Shown in pieces: positions 48,444 through 56,249 of a DNA stretch of 64,000 nucleotides. The notes beneath the pieces are model-generated. The model did no database searches and was not told the origin of the DNA. It saw only the letters and a list, made by a program, of their open reading frames with translations. Numbering within the stretch: the first letter of the stretch is position 1; every line of letters starts with the position of its first letter. The stretch is from Flavobacteriaceae bacterium UBA7302 (lineage in GTDB: Bacteria; Bacteroidota; Bacteroidia; Flavobacteriales; Flavobacteriaceae): positions 248,001 through 312,000 of the forward strand of contig DKQS01000006.1 in NCBI GenBank assembly GCA_002471825.1, written 5' to 3'. A program made the position numbers and the translations under genes.

Positions 48444-48457
48444 ATGACATAAGTCAT
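48444..48457 (-). promoter_or_regulatory. Crp/Fnr-type operator of ppdK
   Basis: ATGAC-ATAA-GTCAT, extended to TATGAC/GTCATA, with arms in perfect inverted symmetry around a 4-base spacer. Centre 48450.5. It shares arms with the pflB site. Confidence 0.65.
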
Positions 48458-48532
48458 ACTTTAAGAAGAAATGTTGGTCGATATTATGCTTACTTTAAGA
48501 CTTCTAATACCTGATTAGAAATCCATATATCT

Positions 48533-48540
48533 TACCTTTG
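48533..48540 (+). promoter_or_regulatory. -7 box for cysE
   Basis: TACCTTTG matches TAnnTTTG; predicted start near 48546 and a leader of about 29 bases. No -33 TTG at the usual spacing. Confidence 0.5.
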
Positions 48541-48574
48541 TAAGCTCTTAAACTCCTCAACGACAAATTAAACC

Positions 48575-49372
48575 ATGGAACACCAATTTTTGGATAAAAT
48601 ATATGCTGCACATAGTCAACCAAAAGACCTGCCTGGTGTAGATGAAATTGAAGCGTTCATCAATCATTTGTTGCAGTTCTTATTCCCCGAATGGAACGAC
48701 CAACGATTAAAGAACCGCTTTGATGTAGAAGTTGAATTCAAGATTCTAAAAAGGCAGTTTACTTTGCTGCTCCAACAAACAAGTTCTTGCAGCGAATTGA
48801 ATCATCAAAATTGCTGCAATGAGTTCTTTAAAGCCTTACCGAAGGTATACGAAATGTGTTTGGAAGATTGTGAAGCCATTTTTAATGGTGATCCCGCTGC
48901 TACAGATCGAAAAGAAGTGATTCGCTCCTATCCAGGATTCTTGGCCATTGTTATCTACAGAATTGCGAATGCCATTTATCGTGTGGGAATTCCATACATA
49001 CCTCGAATTTTCTCGGAAATTGCTCACTCACGCACTGGTATTGAGATTCATCCTGGAGCAAGCATTGGCCATCGATTCTGTATTGATCACGGAACCGGAA
49101 TTGTCATTGGCGAAACTTCTGAAATTGGGGATGATGTGAAAATCTATCAGGGAGTAACCCTCGGTGCCTTGAGTGTAAAAAAGGAACTAGCAAAGAAAAA
49201 GCGGCATCCAACCATCGAAAACAAGGTGGTTATTTACGCCAACGCAACCATATTGGGTGGTCAAACGGTGATCGGAGAAGGAAGTATTGTTGGTGGTGGT
49301 GTATGGATTACAGAAAGCGTAGCACCTTATTCTAAGATATACAACACCAATATCAACAACCCTGTAATTTAG
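48575..49372 (+). CDS. cysE: Serine O-acetyltransferase
   Basis: A 265-residue serine acetyltransferase, first step of cysteine synthesis. The N-terminal helical domain (residues 1-150) is followed by a left-handed beta-helix of hexapeptide repeats: GIEIHPGASIGHRFCIDHGTG, VIGETSEIGDDVKIYQGVTLG, IENKVVIYANATILGG. Catalytic His/Asp are in FCIDHGTG. The C-terminus ends NTNINNPVI; an Ile C-terminus is what cysteine synthase binds in the CysE-CysK complex. The gene is five bases upstream of cysM. It is preceded by a TACCTTTG -7 box. Confidence 0.95.
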   Translation: MEHQFLDKIYAAHSQPKDLPGVDEIEAFINHLLQFLFPEWNDQRLKNRFDVEVEFKILKRQFTLLLQQTSSCSELNHQNCCNEFFKALPKVYEMCLEDCEAIFNGDPAATDRKEVIRSYPGFLAIVIYRIANAIYRVGIPYIPRIFSEIAHSRTGIEIHPGASIGHRFCIDHGTGIVIGETSEIGDDVKIYQGVTLGALSVKKELAKKKRHPTIENKVVIYANATILGGQTVIGEGSIVGGGVWITESVAPYSKIYNTNINNPVI

Positions 49373-49377
49373 AGACT

Positions 49378-50283
49378 ATGATCGCAACTCATATCGGACA
49401 ACTCATCGGTAATACACCTTTGGTAAAAATCGATTTACCAGACCTTCCGAGACATGTTTCTATTTACGGAAAGTTGGAAGGAAACAATCCGGCTGGAAGC
49501 GTAAAAGACCGACCAGCTTATTATATGATCTCGAAAGCCTTAGAATCCGGACAGATCAATAAGAACTCAAAACTCATTGAAGCGACTAGTGGAAATACCG
49601 GAATTGCTTTGGCAATGGTTGCTTCTACGCTTGGAATCAATATTACCCTAGTCATGCCCGCTAATGCAACACCAGAACGTGTGGATACTATGAAAGCATA
49701 CGGAGCAAAGGTTATTTTAACGGATGCCGATAAGAGTATCGAATACTCAAGAGCACTGGCTGAAGAGAAAGTAAATAACGAAGGATATGTGATGCTCAAT
49801 CAATTTGGGAATCCGAACAATCCTTTGGCGCACTATGAAACAACAGGACCCGAAATTTGGAAAGACACCAAAGGAAAAATCACTCATTTTGTAGCCACCA
49901 TGGGAACAACGGGTACGATTATGGGTACCTCCCGATTTTTAAAAGAGCAAAACAAGGACGTCCAAATTATAGGCGTACAACCTGAAGAAGGTGCAAAAAT
50001 ACCCGGAATAAGAAAATGGTCAGATGCTTACCTACCCTCCATCTACAATCCTAAGAACATTGATGAAATTCAATTAGTCGGACAAGAAAACGCTCTTCAA
50101 ACGTCAAGAACTCTAGCCAAGGATTTCGGAATATTTGCTGGAATGAGCAGTGGCGGATCGGTTTATACGGCTTATCAAATCGCCAAAAACCTTCCCGAAA
50201 ATCAACAGGCTTGTCTGGTTTGCATCATTTGTGATCGCGGAGATCGCTACTTGAGTTCGCCCCTCTACAATTCGGGTAAATAA
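49378..50283 (+). CDS. cysM: Cysteine synthase (CysM-type O-acetylserine sulfhydrylase)
   Basis: A 301-residue fold-II PLP enzyme making cysteine from O-acetylserine and sulfide or thiosulfate. The PLP lysine is in NNPAGSVKDRPAYYM, the substrate loop is ATSGNTGIALAMVAS, the PLP phosphate loop GTTGTIMGTSRFL, and the C-terminal GMSSGGSVYTA contacts the ring nitrogen side. The loop GIRKWSDAYLPSIYN is closer to CysM than CysK proteins. Cytoplasmic. It forms an operon with cysE, which supplies its substrate. Confidence 0.95.
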   Translation: MIATHIGQLIGNTPLVKIDLPDLPRHVSIYGKLEGNNPAGSVKDRPAYYMISKALESGQINKNSKLIEATSGNTGIALAMVASTLGINITLVMPANATPERVDTMKAYGAKVILTDADKSIEYSRALAEEKVNNEGYVMLNQFGNPNNPLAHYETTGPEIWKDTKGKITHFVATMGTTGTIMGTSRFLKEQNKDVQIIGVQPEEGAKIPGIRKWSDAYLPSIYNPKNIDEIQLVGQENALQTSRTLAKDFGIFAGMSSGGSVYTAYQIAKNLPENQQACLVCIICDRGDRYLSSPLYNSGK

Positions 50284-50344
50284 AGAGAGGCCTAGTATTT
50301 TTTTTCGTAAATTGGTGATAATCGATAAGCAAGGATTAGAACCT

Positions 50345-51406
50345 ATGGAAGAAAGACTTATTTCCAAAAAAAAGCCTAGTTACCCAATTTCGGAAAAACT
50401 ATCCGCATACCTCACCGATCACGGAAGGAACATCAAGATTCCGATTTTTTATGATGATTTGTTACGTTTTCAAGGAGCCATTGAAATTTTTGATGAAAAA
50501 GGCAATGATACCCTTTGGGTAAGCTGTTATTATTCGGAGTTTGACCGAGAGGAAATTCACGATAGTTTAAAATTGATGTATTCCATTCTTCATGCCGATG
50601 GTAGCGATTCGATATTGCCGTATCTCACCATTGACACCATTGACTTTTGCACCTTTGGTAATACGAAGCCCTTTCGCATTAAGGTTCGAAATATATTGAA
50701 TGACAACTACATTTATTTATACGTCAAAAAAGCCGATGCTTCTCGAATATACGGATTGGAACTAGAGCACTTGATATCTCCAAATATCATCAACTTCTTA
50801 GTGCACAAAGACACATTGATTGAAGAACACATCTCTGGAATTCCTGGCGATACCTATATCAAGGAACATTTAGATACCATTACAGAACAGGACAAAAGGG
50901 CCTTGGCAAAGGAGTTTGTCAAGTTCAATGAACGCTGTTTCATTCGTCTCTTGGCTGATATGCGATCTTACAACTACGTCATTGTCATTACCTTCGACTT
51001 TGATAGAAAGCAATATCGAATCCGTGCAGTGGATTTTGATCAGCAGAGTTATGAAGGGAATCCGAGGGTTTACAAACCGCAATTTTTAAAAGAAAACAAT
51101 CCTTTTGTGAATATGACCTTAGATGTATTGGCCGATGAGTCTATCGAACAATATGAAAAAGAGGAACGATCCCTTTTAGCTAAAAGAGCCAATAGTAATA
51201 AGGTCCGTTTGGAGCAGTTGATAGAATGCATGAAGCAGGATGATATTTCTACTCCTGAAAAGACCGATCAGTTAAAAAAAGGACTATTTGAACTAACGGG
51301 TGATGTAAATTTTAAAAAATCTGAAACCATGGGTGAATTGTTAGAGTCGGCTTTGGATTTCATCGTTAGAAACTACAAGAACGAAAATCCGTATATCATC
51401 AAATAA
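50345..51406 (+). CDS. Conserved protein with kinase-like (APH/HipA-type) residue pattern
   Basis: About 353 residues from the ATG at 50345 (MEERLISKKKPSYPI); an earlier GTG at 50312 would add 11 residues. I do not recognise a named family. Elements in order look like a small kinase fold: strand YLYVKKADASR with Lys128/129, helix GLELEHL with Glu139/141, hinge-like EEHISGIPGDTYI, then DMRSYN (Asp205-x4-Asn210) and VDFDQQSYEG (Asp230/Asp232), mimicking Lys, Glu, catalytic Asp-x4-Asn and the metal-binding Asp. The C-terminal 100 residues are charged and helical. Cytoplasmic. It lies 61 bases after cysM and five before a beta-propeller lipoprotein gene. The kinase idea is inference only. Confidence 0.72.
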   Translation: MEERLISKKKPSYPISEKLSAYLTDHGRNIKIPIFYDDLLRFQGAIEIFDEKGNDTLWVSCYYSEFDREEIHDSLKLMYSILHADGSDSILPYLTIDTIDFCTFGNTKPFRIKVRNILNDNYIYLYVKKADASRIYGLELEHLISPNIINFLVHKDTLIEEHISGIPGDTYIKEHLDTITEQDKRALAKEFVKFNERCFIRLLADMRSYNYVIVITFDFDRKQYRIRAVDFDQQSYEGNPRVYKPQFLKENNPFVNMTLDVLADESIEQYEKEERSLLAKRANSNKVRLEQLIECMKQDDISTPEKTDQLKKGLFELTGDVNFKKSETMGELLESALDFIVRNYKNENPYIIK

Positions 51407-51411
51407 GTGTC

Positions 51412-52311
51412 ATGAGATTTGTTCGGTTTTTTATACTATCGGTATTTCTTTTTCTGTTCATAGGTTGTCAAAATAAAATATCTAAAGAGGATAGAATTGC
51501 CTTTGTTTCCTACCGAACGGGATCAGCAGAAATTTTCATGATGAACCTTGATGGTTCTGATGTCATTCAAATAACTAATTCTCCAAACAACAATAGTTTT
51601 CCAGTTCAACTAGATAAACAAACTATTGGTTTTACTAGTACAGACTCGCTTCGAAAGTCAAAAAAAATGAAGGTGAATATTCACACCAAAGAAGTAACTC
51701 CTTGGATTGAACCTGAGATTCGGGAAGATTCTAAGTGGACAGAGAAAAACGATATAAAATCTGTTTGGGCTTTTGTGAGATCCACGGATTACCGAGATCG
51801 TGAGTTATTCATTTATGATGAAAAACGTAACGAAGAACGTCAAATTACCAGTCATTTAGATAGCAGTTTTATGACCTATTCTATCAATCATAGTTGGTCA
51901 CCAGATGGCAATAAATTGATTTTTATGAGTGGAAAAGATTGGTACAACCAAGTCATCCGAATGTATGATTTAGAGTCAAAGACAATTACCAATATTACCC
52001 ATAGAGGCTATATGAATTCCGGATTAAAATGGATTGATAATCAAACCCTTGTCGCAAACCTCAAGATCCGAAATAAAACAATGTATGAATTGTATCGGGT
52101 GGATATCAAGACAGGTGAACTAACTCAAATCACATCCGACATTAATTTACACCCTGATGTGAGTCCGGATGGGCAACACATTGTGTTCGAGAGTCAGCGC
52201 AATAAGAATGATGGTGATGTTTATATTATGAATTCGGATGGCACCAATCAGAAGAGATTAACCAAGGGAGAAAGTTATAATGGGAGAGCTATTTGGTTTT
52301 CTATGAATTAA
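51412..52311 (+). CDS. TolB-like PD40 beta-propeller lipoprotein
   Basis: A 299-residue lipoprotein (lipobox FIGC, Cys19). The mature part consists of WD40-like/PD40 blades: IAFVSYRTGSAEIFMMNLDG, HSWSPDGNKLIFMSGKDWYN, VSPDGQHIVFESQRNKNDGD and VYIMNSDGTNQKRLTKGES. The DGSD/DG(T)N and SPDG turns are classic TolB propeller features. Function is unknown; relatives bind proteins or sugars at the cell surface. It starts five bases after the kinase-like gene and is followed ten bases later by the HAD gene. Confidence 0.87.
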   Translation: MRFVRFFILSVFLFLFIGCQNKISKEDRIAFVSYRTGSAEIFMMNLDGSDVIQITNSPNNNSFPVQLDKQTIGFTSTDSLRKSKKMKVNIHTKEVTPWIEPEIREDSKWTEKNDIKSVWAFVRSTDYRDRELFIYDEKRNEERQITSHLDSSFMTYSINHSWSPDGNKLIFMSGKDWYNQVIRMYDLESKTITNITHRGYMNSGLKWIDNQTLVANLKIRNKTMYELYRVDIKTGELTQITSDINLHPDVSPDGQHIVFESQRNKNDGDVYIMNSDGTNQKRLTKGESYNGRAIWFSMN

Positions 52312-52321
52312 AATTTTTAGA

Positions 52322-52966
52322 TTGAATTACAAGTGTATCATTTTTGATTGTGATGGTGTTTTGGTGGATAGCGAACCGATTGCCAATAAAATGTTGATTG
52401 ACATGGCAGATGAATTGGGTGTAGCGATTAGCATGGATTTCGCCATCGATCATTTCGTTGGAAAGTCTTTATACACCTGTATGAAAGTCATTGAAGATCT
52501 TGGCAGTTTTAAATTACCCACCACTTTCGAAAAAGAATTTCGACGCCGATCTTTTGATCGGTTTGAGCGGGAATTACAACCCATTCCGGGAATCGTTGGA
52601 TTGGTTTCTTCGTTGGAAATTCCTTTTTGTGTGGCCTCAAGTGGTCCTTTGAACAAGATTGAATTGAACCTGCAGTTAACCGGACTCTTTGATTACTTTA
52701 AAGGCAAGCTTTTTAGCTGTTATCAAGTTCAAAAGTGGAAACCAGCACCAGATGTTTTTCTTTTGGCTGCAAAAACGATGGGCTTTGAACCCAAAGATTG
52801 TCTGGTTATTGAAGATAGCATAGCGGGTATTACCGGTGCTAAAAATGGAGGGTTTTCAGTAATTGCTTACGAAAATGATTTTAACAAGAAATTAATTCAA
52901 TCTGTGGGAGTACCAAAAATAACGGCAATGAAAGATGTATTAACTCATTTAAAACCAACATCATGA
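52322..52966 (+). CDS. HAD-IA family hydrolase (beta-phosphoglucomutase/phosphatase-like)
   Basis: A 214-residue HAD hydrolase. Motif I is CIIFDCDGVLVDSEP (nucleophile Asp), motif II VASSGP (Ser), motif III the Lys in QKWKPAPDVFLLAA, motif IV CLVIEDSIAGITGAKNGG. The cap is inserted between motifs I and II, as in sugar-phosphate phosphatases and beta-phosphoglucomutases. The only possible start near motif I is TTG at 52322; no ATG or GTG is available. Cytoplasmic. Its stop overlaps the next ATG (ATGA at 52963-52966), so the following lipoprotein gene is translationally coupled. Confidence 0.9.
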   Translation: MNYKCIIFDCDGVLVDSEPIANKMLIDMADELGVAISMDFAIDHFVGKSLYTCMKVIEDLGSFKLPTTFEKEFRRRSFDRFERELQPIPGIVGLVSSLEIPFCVASSGPLNKIELNLQLTGLFDYFKGKLFSCYQVQKWKPAPDVFLLAAKTMGFEPKDCLVIEDSIAGITGAKNGGFSVIAYENDFNKKLIQSVGVPKITAMKDVLTHLKPTS

Positions 52967-54138
52967 AGGTCTTTCGTGTTAAAATCATTGTGCTTGTATT
53001 TCTTGTTTTTTCATGTTCCAAAACGGAGCAAGAGATTTTCGGCACCTATGAATTGCAAGTGAAAGGCATGAAAAATATTTCTAAAGGAATTTTAGAAATT
53101 GTAGGAGAAGCAGATGACGTTTTCGGTAAAATTGTATTTACTGGTCAGCGAAAAAGAGTCTATTCGCTTGGTCTAAAAAAGATGACTAAGGATTCACTTC
53201 ATTTCTTCTTACCTGGAAATGGTGGATTTCTGCGCCTCAAAAGAAACGAAAAGAAACTAACAGGCAGTTTCAAGTATTTCGGAATCAAAGCCAAGCTTTC
53301 AGGCACATACGTATCGCCTCCATCGGAGGAAATGCAGGCATTGGTTTCTCTAAAACCGTTGGGCAAAGGAATCATCTCAACCAATGAGGAAGAGTCTTTT
53401 CCTAGTTTCGATTCCAAAAACGAAATACTTTACTTCACGAGAAATCAAAAGATATTTAGTAGCAAGATCGTGAATAGCACATGGCAAAAGCCTCAAATTC
53501 TTAGCTTTAATGCATCCTTTAACAACCTAGCTCCTTTTGTATTCAATAATGGTAATTCGCTGTTATTTTCCTCCAATAGGCCGCTGCCTGGAAGCTCTTT
53601 CAAAAAGAAGAATATTTGGAGAGTTGATAAGAAGGATAACAAGTGGTTATCTCCCCGCTCCTTACCATCAACTATCAACATCGATTCTATCAATGATTAT
53701 CATCCAACGATAGCCATGGATCAAACACTTTATTTCATTTCTTATAATCGTAAAAATGGTTTTGGTAGATCTGATATTTATAGCTTCAATCTAAAAGATT
53801 CAAGGGCAAAAGAAGCTTTGAATATTGGAAACATAATTAACAGTGCCAAAAGCGAGGCCGATGTTTTTATAAATAAAGAGAATACCCATTTATTATTTGC
53901 ATCCACTAGGCGTGAGGATAGTTACGGAACTGATGATATTTATATTAGTTTCAAAAGCAGTAATGAGTGGACGAGCCCTATCAATTTGGGAAGTAAAGTA
54001 AATTCTCATGCCTATGAATATGGAGCATTTGTCGATGAAAAAAATAATTTCCTTTACTTCAATAGTTTTAGACGTGGAACCTCAGACATTTATCGTATTT
54101 CCTTAACCGAGTTATTAGTTTTTGAGAATAAAAAGTGA
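52963..54138 (+). CDS. PD40 beta-propeller lipoprotein with N-terminal beta domain
   Basis: A 391-residue lipoprotein (lipobox VFSC). Residues ~30-120 form a small beta domain (FGTYELQVKGMKN ... FKYFGIKAKLSGTYV) and residues ~135-385 are PD40/WD40-like blades: EESFPSFDSKNEILYFTRN, LLFSSNRPLPGSSFKKKNIW, NDYHPTIAMDQTLYFIS, HLLFASTRREDSYGTDDIY and FVDEKNNFLYFNSFRRGTSDIY. These N[RS]P/RxGxxDIY repeats are typical of Bacteroidetes cell-surface propellers often fused to OmpA; OmpA is absent here. Function unknown. Coupled to the HAD gene by an ATGA overlap. Confidence 0.86.
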   Translation: MKVFRVKIIVLVFLVFSCSKTEQEIFGTYELQVKGMKNISKGILEIVGEADDVFGKIVFTGQRKRVYSLGLKKMTKDSLHFFLPGNGGFLRLKRNEKKLTGSFKYFGIKAKLSGTYVSPPSEEMQALVSLKPLGKGIISTNEEESFPSFDSKNEILYFTRNQKIFSSKIVNSTWQKPQILSFNASFNNLAPFVFNNGNSLLFSSNRPLPGSSFKKKNIWRVDKKDNKWLSPRSLPSTINIDSINDYHPTIAMDQTLYFISYNRKNGFGRSDIYSFNLKDSRAKEALNIGNIINSAKSEADVFINKENTHLLFASTRREDSYGTDDIYISFKSSNEWTSPINLGSKVNSHAYEYGAFVDEKNNFLYFNSFRRGTSDIYRISLTELLVFENKK

Positions 54139-54174
54139 TTTGATTTTAGTAAATTCGTCCTACAGATTTAGCAT

Positions 54175-54810
54175 ATGTCGAAAGAAAGTTTTAGAAAGAA
54201 TTACTCTTATATTTTTGAAGAAGAATTGCTTCAGGAGATTGAATCCTTAGCTGTTTATAAAGAGTTTAAGGAAAATGATATCATCATCGATATCGATAAT
54301 TACATCGTATCGATCCCGTTGGTGCTTGAAGGAGCTATAAAAATTCTAAGACAAGACAATCAGGGAAATGAAATCATCTTGTACTTCATAGAACGCGGCG
54401 ATACCTGTGCCATGACCTTATCTTGTTGTATGGGGCAAACAAAGAGTAAAATTAGAGCGGTAGCAGAAACGGATACTTCCCTTTTTATGATTCCGAAGCA
54501 AAAGATGAAGGAATGGTTGACCAAATACAATACTTGGCAAGAATTCATCTTACAAAGTTACCATGGACGTATGCAAGAATTCCTTGAAGCGTTAGACACC
54601 TTGGCCTTTCTCAATATGGACATGCGATTGCTCAAATACCTTCGTGATAAGGCAATGGTTATTGGAAACGATGAATTGACAACCACTCACAAAGAGATCG
54701 CTGAAGACCTTCATACTTCTCGAGTTGTGATTTCACGGTTATTAAAAGGACTTGAAAAGGATAACAAAATCAGTCTCAACCGAAATCAAATCAAAGTCAT
54801 TGACCTTTAG
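54175..54810 (+). CDS. Crp/Fnr family transcriptional regulator with cysteine cluster
   Basis: A 211-residue regulator: an effector-binding beta-roll (residues ~15-115), dimer helix (~118-150) and a C-terminal winged helix-turn-helix (TTTHKEIAEDLHTSRVVISRLLKGLEK, ~170-195). The recognition helix has R-V-V-I-S-R, lacking the Glu that Crp and Fnr use (RETVGR, ExxSR), which fits a non-canonical operator. The beta-roll has GDTCAMTLSCCMGQ: Cys78, Cys84 and Cys85, a possible thiol, metal or Fe-S sensor; Fnr's N-terminal cysteines are absent. It lies directly upstream of operons that carry GTAAC-N4-GTTAC palindromes, its probable targets. It is transcribed in the same direction as the targets and separated by the first operator. 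Confidence 0.9.
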   Translation: MSKESFRKNYSYIFEEELLQEIESLAVYKEFKENDIIIDIDNYIVSIPLVLEGAIKILRQDNQGNEIILYFIERGDTCAMTLSCCMGQTKSKIRAVAETDTSLFMIPKQKMKEWLTKYNTWQEFILQSYHGRMQEFLEALDTLAFLNMDMRLLKYLRDKAMVIGNDELTTTHKEIAEDLHTSRVVISRLLKGLEKDNKISLNRNQIKVIDL

Positions 54811-54816
54811 GAGATT

Positions 54817-54860
54817 GTAACAATTGTTACTTTCTGTTCAGCACATTCAAAGTATCTTTA
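54817..54860 (+). promoter_or_regulatory. Operator and -7 box for the cytochrome-thioredoxin unit
   Basis: Perfect palindrome GTAAC-AATT-GTTAC at 54817-54830 (centre 54823.5) and a -7 box TATCTTTA at 54853-54860 (one mismatch). The centre is 29.5 bases from the box; predicted transcription start near 54866 places the operator at about -42. Confidence 0.68.
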
Positions 54861-54875
54861 TATAAAAATTCAGAT

Positions 54876-55850
54876 ATGAGATTTCTGCTACTTATTGTTC
54901 TAGCTTTTTTGGTTTCCTGCAAGGATTCTAAAGCTCCTGATTATTCCAAAAAAAATTCAAAAACTATGCTTGCCAAAAGTCATCCTGGAGAAAAACTAAT
55001 GAAGGCACAATGCTACGCTTGTCATAATCCAGCAACACCCCATGCGGGTCGCATTGCTCCTCCAATGATTGCTATCAAAAAGCATTATATCAATGAGGAA
55101 ACAAGCAAGGAGGATTTCATCAAAGAAGTTGTTGAGTTTACACTGAATCCTTCAGAAGAAAAAGTAAAGTTACGGGGAGCTGTAAAACGTTTCGGATTGA
55201 TGCCAAAACAATACTTCAAAGAAGAAGACCTGAAACAAATCGCTGAATACCTATATGATTACGAAATTGAAGAACCCGGTTGGTTTAAAGAACATCATGA
55301 GGGTCAAAAGGGAAAAGGACATTACCAAAAGGGTAAACATCAAAAGCAAAAGAGAAAACGCAAAGGAAAGAATGGCAAAGCAATTGGCTATAACATCGCC
55401 ACAAAAACAAAACAGGCATTGGCCAAAAACTTAATTGGTACTATCCAAAAGGAAGGTACGGTTGCTGCTCTTAAGTTTTGCAATGTGGAAGCGTATCCGA
55501 TAACTGATAGTATGGGGGTTGAATTAAATGCGGAAATCAAGAGGGTTTCGGACCGTCCTAGAAATGCAAAGAATAAAGCAAGTCAAGAGGAATCAGGATA
55601 CATTACCTTATTTCAAAATAAGATCAATGATGGTGAAAACTATGAGCCCATTATAAAAAAATTGTCTCAAGGAAAAACTAGGTTTTATGCACCAATTGTT
55701 ACAAATCAATTGTGTTTGCAATGTCATGGGAAACCCGATACCCACATCGATTCACAGACCTTTTCTACAATCAAAGAATTGTATCCAAAAGATTTGGCGA
55801 TGGGCTACGATGTGAATCAAGTAAGAGGACTCTGGCAAATAACATTTTAA
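54876..55850 (+). CDS. c-type cytochrome/DUF3365 (Tll0287-like) lipoprotein
   Basis: A 324-residue lipoprotein (lipobox LVSC, Cys15) with two heme-binding parts. Residues ~38-140 form a monoheme cytochrome c: KAQCYACHNP (Cys46, Cys49, His50) with Met in RFGLMPKQYF as likely distal ligand. A Lys/His/Gly-rich linker follows (KGKGHYQKGKHQKQKRKRKG). Residues ~170-324 fit DUF3365, with CLQCHGKPDT (Cys280, Cys283, His284) near the end. DUF3365 domains bind heme and occur in redox or gas sensors. Periplasmic or outer-membrane-attached; an electron carrier or redox sensor is plausible. It is the first gene under a GTAAC-N4-GTTAC operator and is followed by thioredoxin after nine bases. Confidence 0.9.
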   Translation: MRFLLLIVLAFLVSCKDSKAPDYSKKNSKTMLAKSHPGEKLMKAQCYACHNPATPHAGRIAPPMIAIKKHYINEETSKEDFIKEVVEFTLNPSEEKVKLRGAVKRFGLMPKQYFKEEDLKQIAEYLYDYEIEEPGWFKEHHEGQKGKGHYQKGKHQKQKRKRKGKNGKAIGYNIATKTKQALAKNLIGTIQKEGTVAALKFCNVEAYPITDSMGVELNAEIKRVSDRPRNAKNKASQEESGYITLFQNKINDGENYEPIIKKLSQGKTRFYAPIVTNQLCLQCHGKPDTHIDSQTFSTIKELYPKDLAMGYDVNQVRGLWQITF

Positions 55851-55859
55851 TTGGAAAAC

Positions 55860-56162
55860 ATGAGTACATTTCAACAAATCATACAATCAGAAAAACCCGT
55901 TTTAATTGACTTCTTTGCCGAATGGTGTGGTCCTTGTAAAATGATGTCACCTATTTTAAAGGAAGTCAAAAAAGAATTACAAGACGACGTGACTATTTTA
56001 AAAATCGATGTAGACAAAAACCAACGTTTGGCAGCCCAACACAACGTTCGTGGGGTACCTACCCTAGCCATATTTAAGAAAGGACAATTGCTCTGGAGAG
56101 AATCGGGAGTATTCTATAAAAATGACCTGCTCAAGGTCATTCAAAATTTTATTCATAATTAA
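55860..56162 (+). CDS. Thioredoxin
   Basis: A 100-residue thioredoxin starting at ATG 55860 (a TTG at 55851 is less likely). The active site WCGPCKMMSP lies at about residues 21-30 within LIDFFAEWCGPCK, the cis-proline loop is RGVPTLAIF, and the end is standard. No signal peptide, so cytoplasmic, where it would reduce disulfides or persulfides. Nine bases downstream of the cytochrome gene and followed by a strong terminator. It is not the housekeeping trxA by position; a second copy is likely elsewhere (inference). Confidence 0.94.
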   Translation: MSTFQQIIQSEKPVLIDFFAEWCGPCKMMSPILKEVKKELQDDVTILKIDVDKNQRLAAQHNVRGVPTLAIFKKGQLLWRESGVFYKNDLLKVIQNFIHN

Positions 56163-56190
56163 TTTTTAGTTTAATTGGTTAAATACGAAG

Positions 56191-56217
56191 GCCCCGATGT
56201 TATCGGGGCTTTTTTTT
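56191..56217 (+). terminator. Terminator after thioredoxin gene
   Basis: GC-rich perfect stem GCCCCGAT/ATCGGGGC with a 3-base loop and eight T residues. It ends the cytochrome-thioredoxin unit and separates it from the TolC-RND promoter. Confidence 0.92.
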
Positions 56218-56227
56218 GAACCAAACC

Positions 56228-56241
56228 GTAACATTTGTTAC
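56228..56241 (+). promoter_or_regulatory. Upstream Crp/Fnr-type operator of the TolC-RND unit
   Basis: GTAAC-ATTT-GTTAC, centre 56234.5, exactly 22 bases upstream of the second operator centre and about -64 from the predicted start, a typical class I position. Confidence 0.62.
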
Positions 56242-56249
56242 AAATCACT

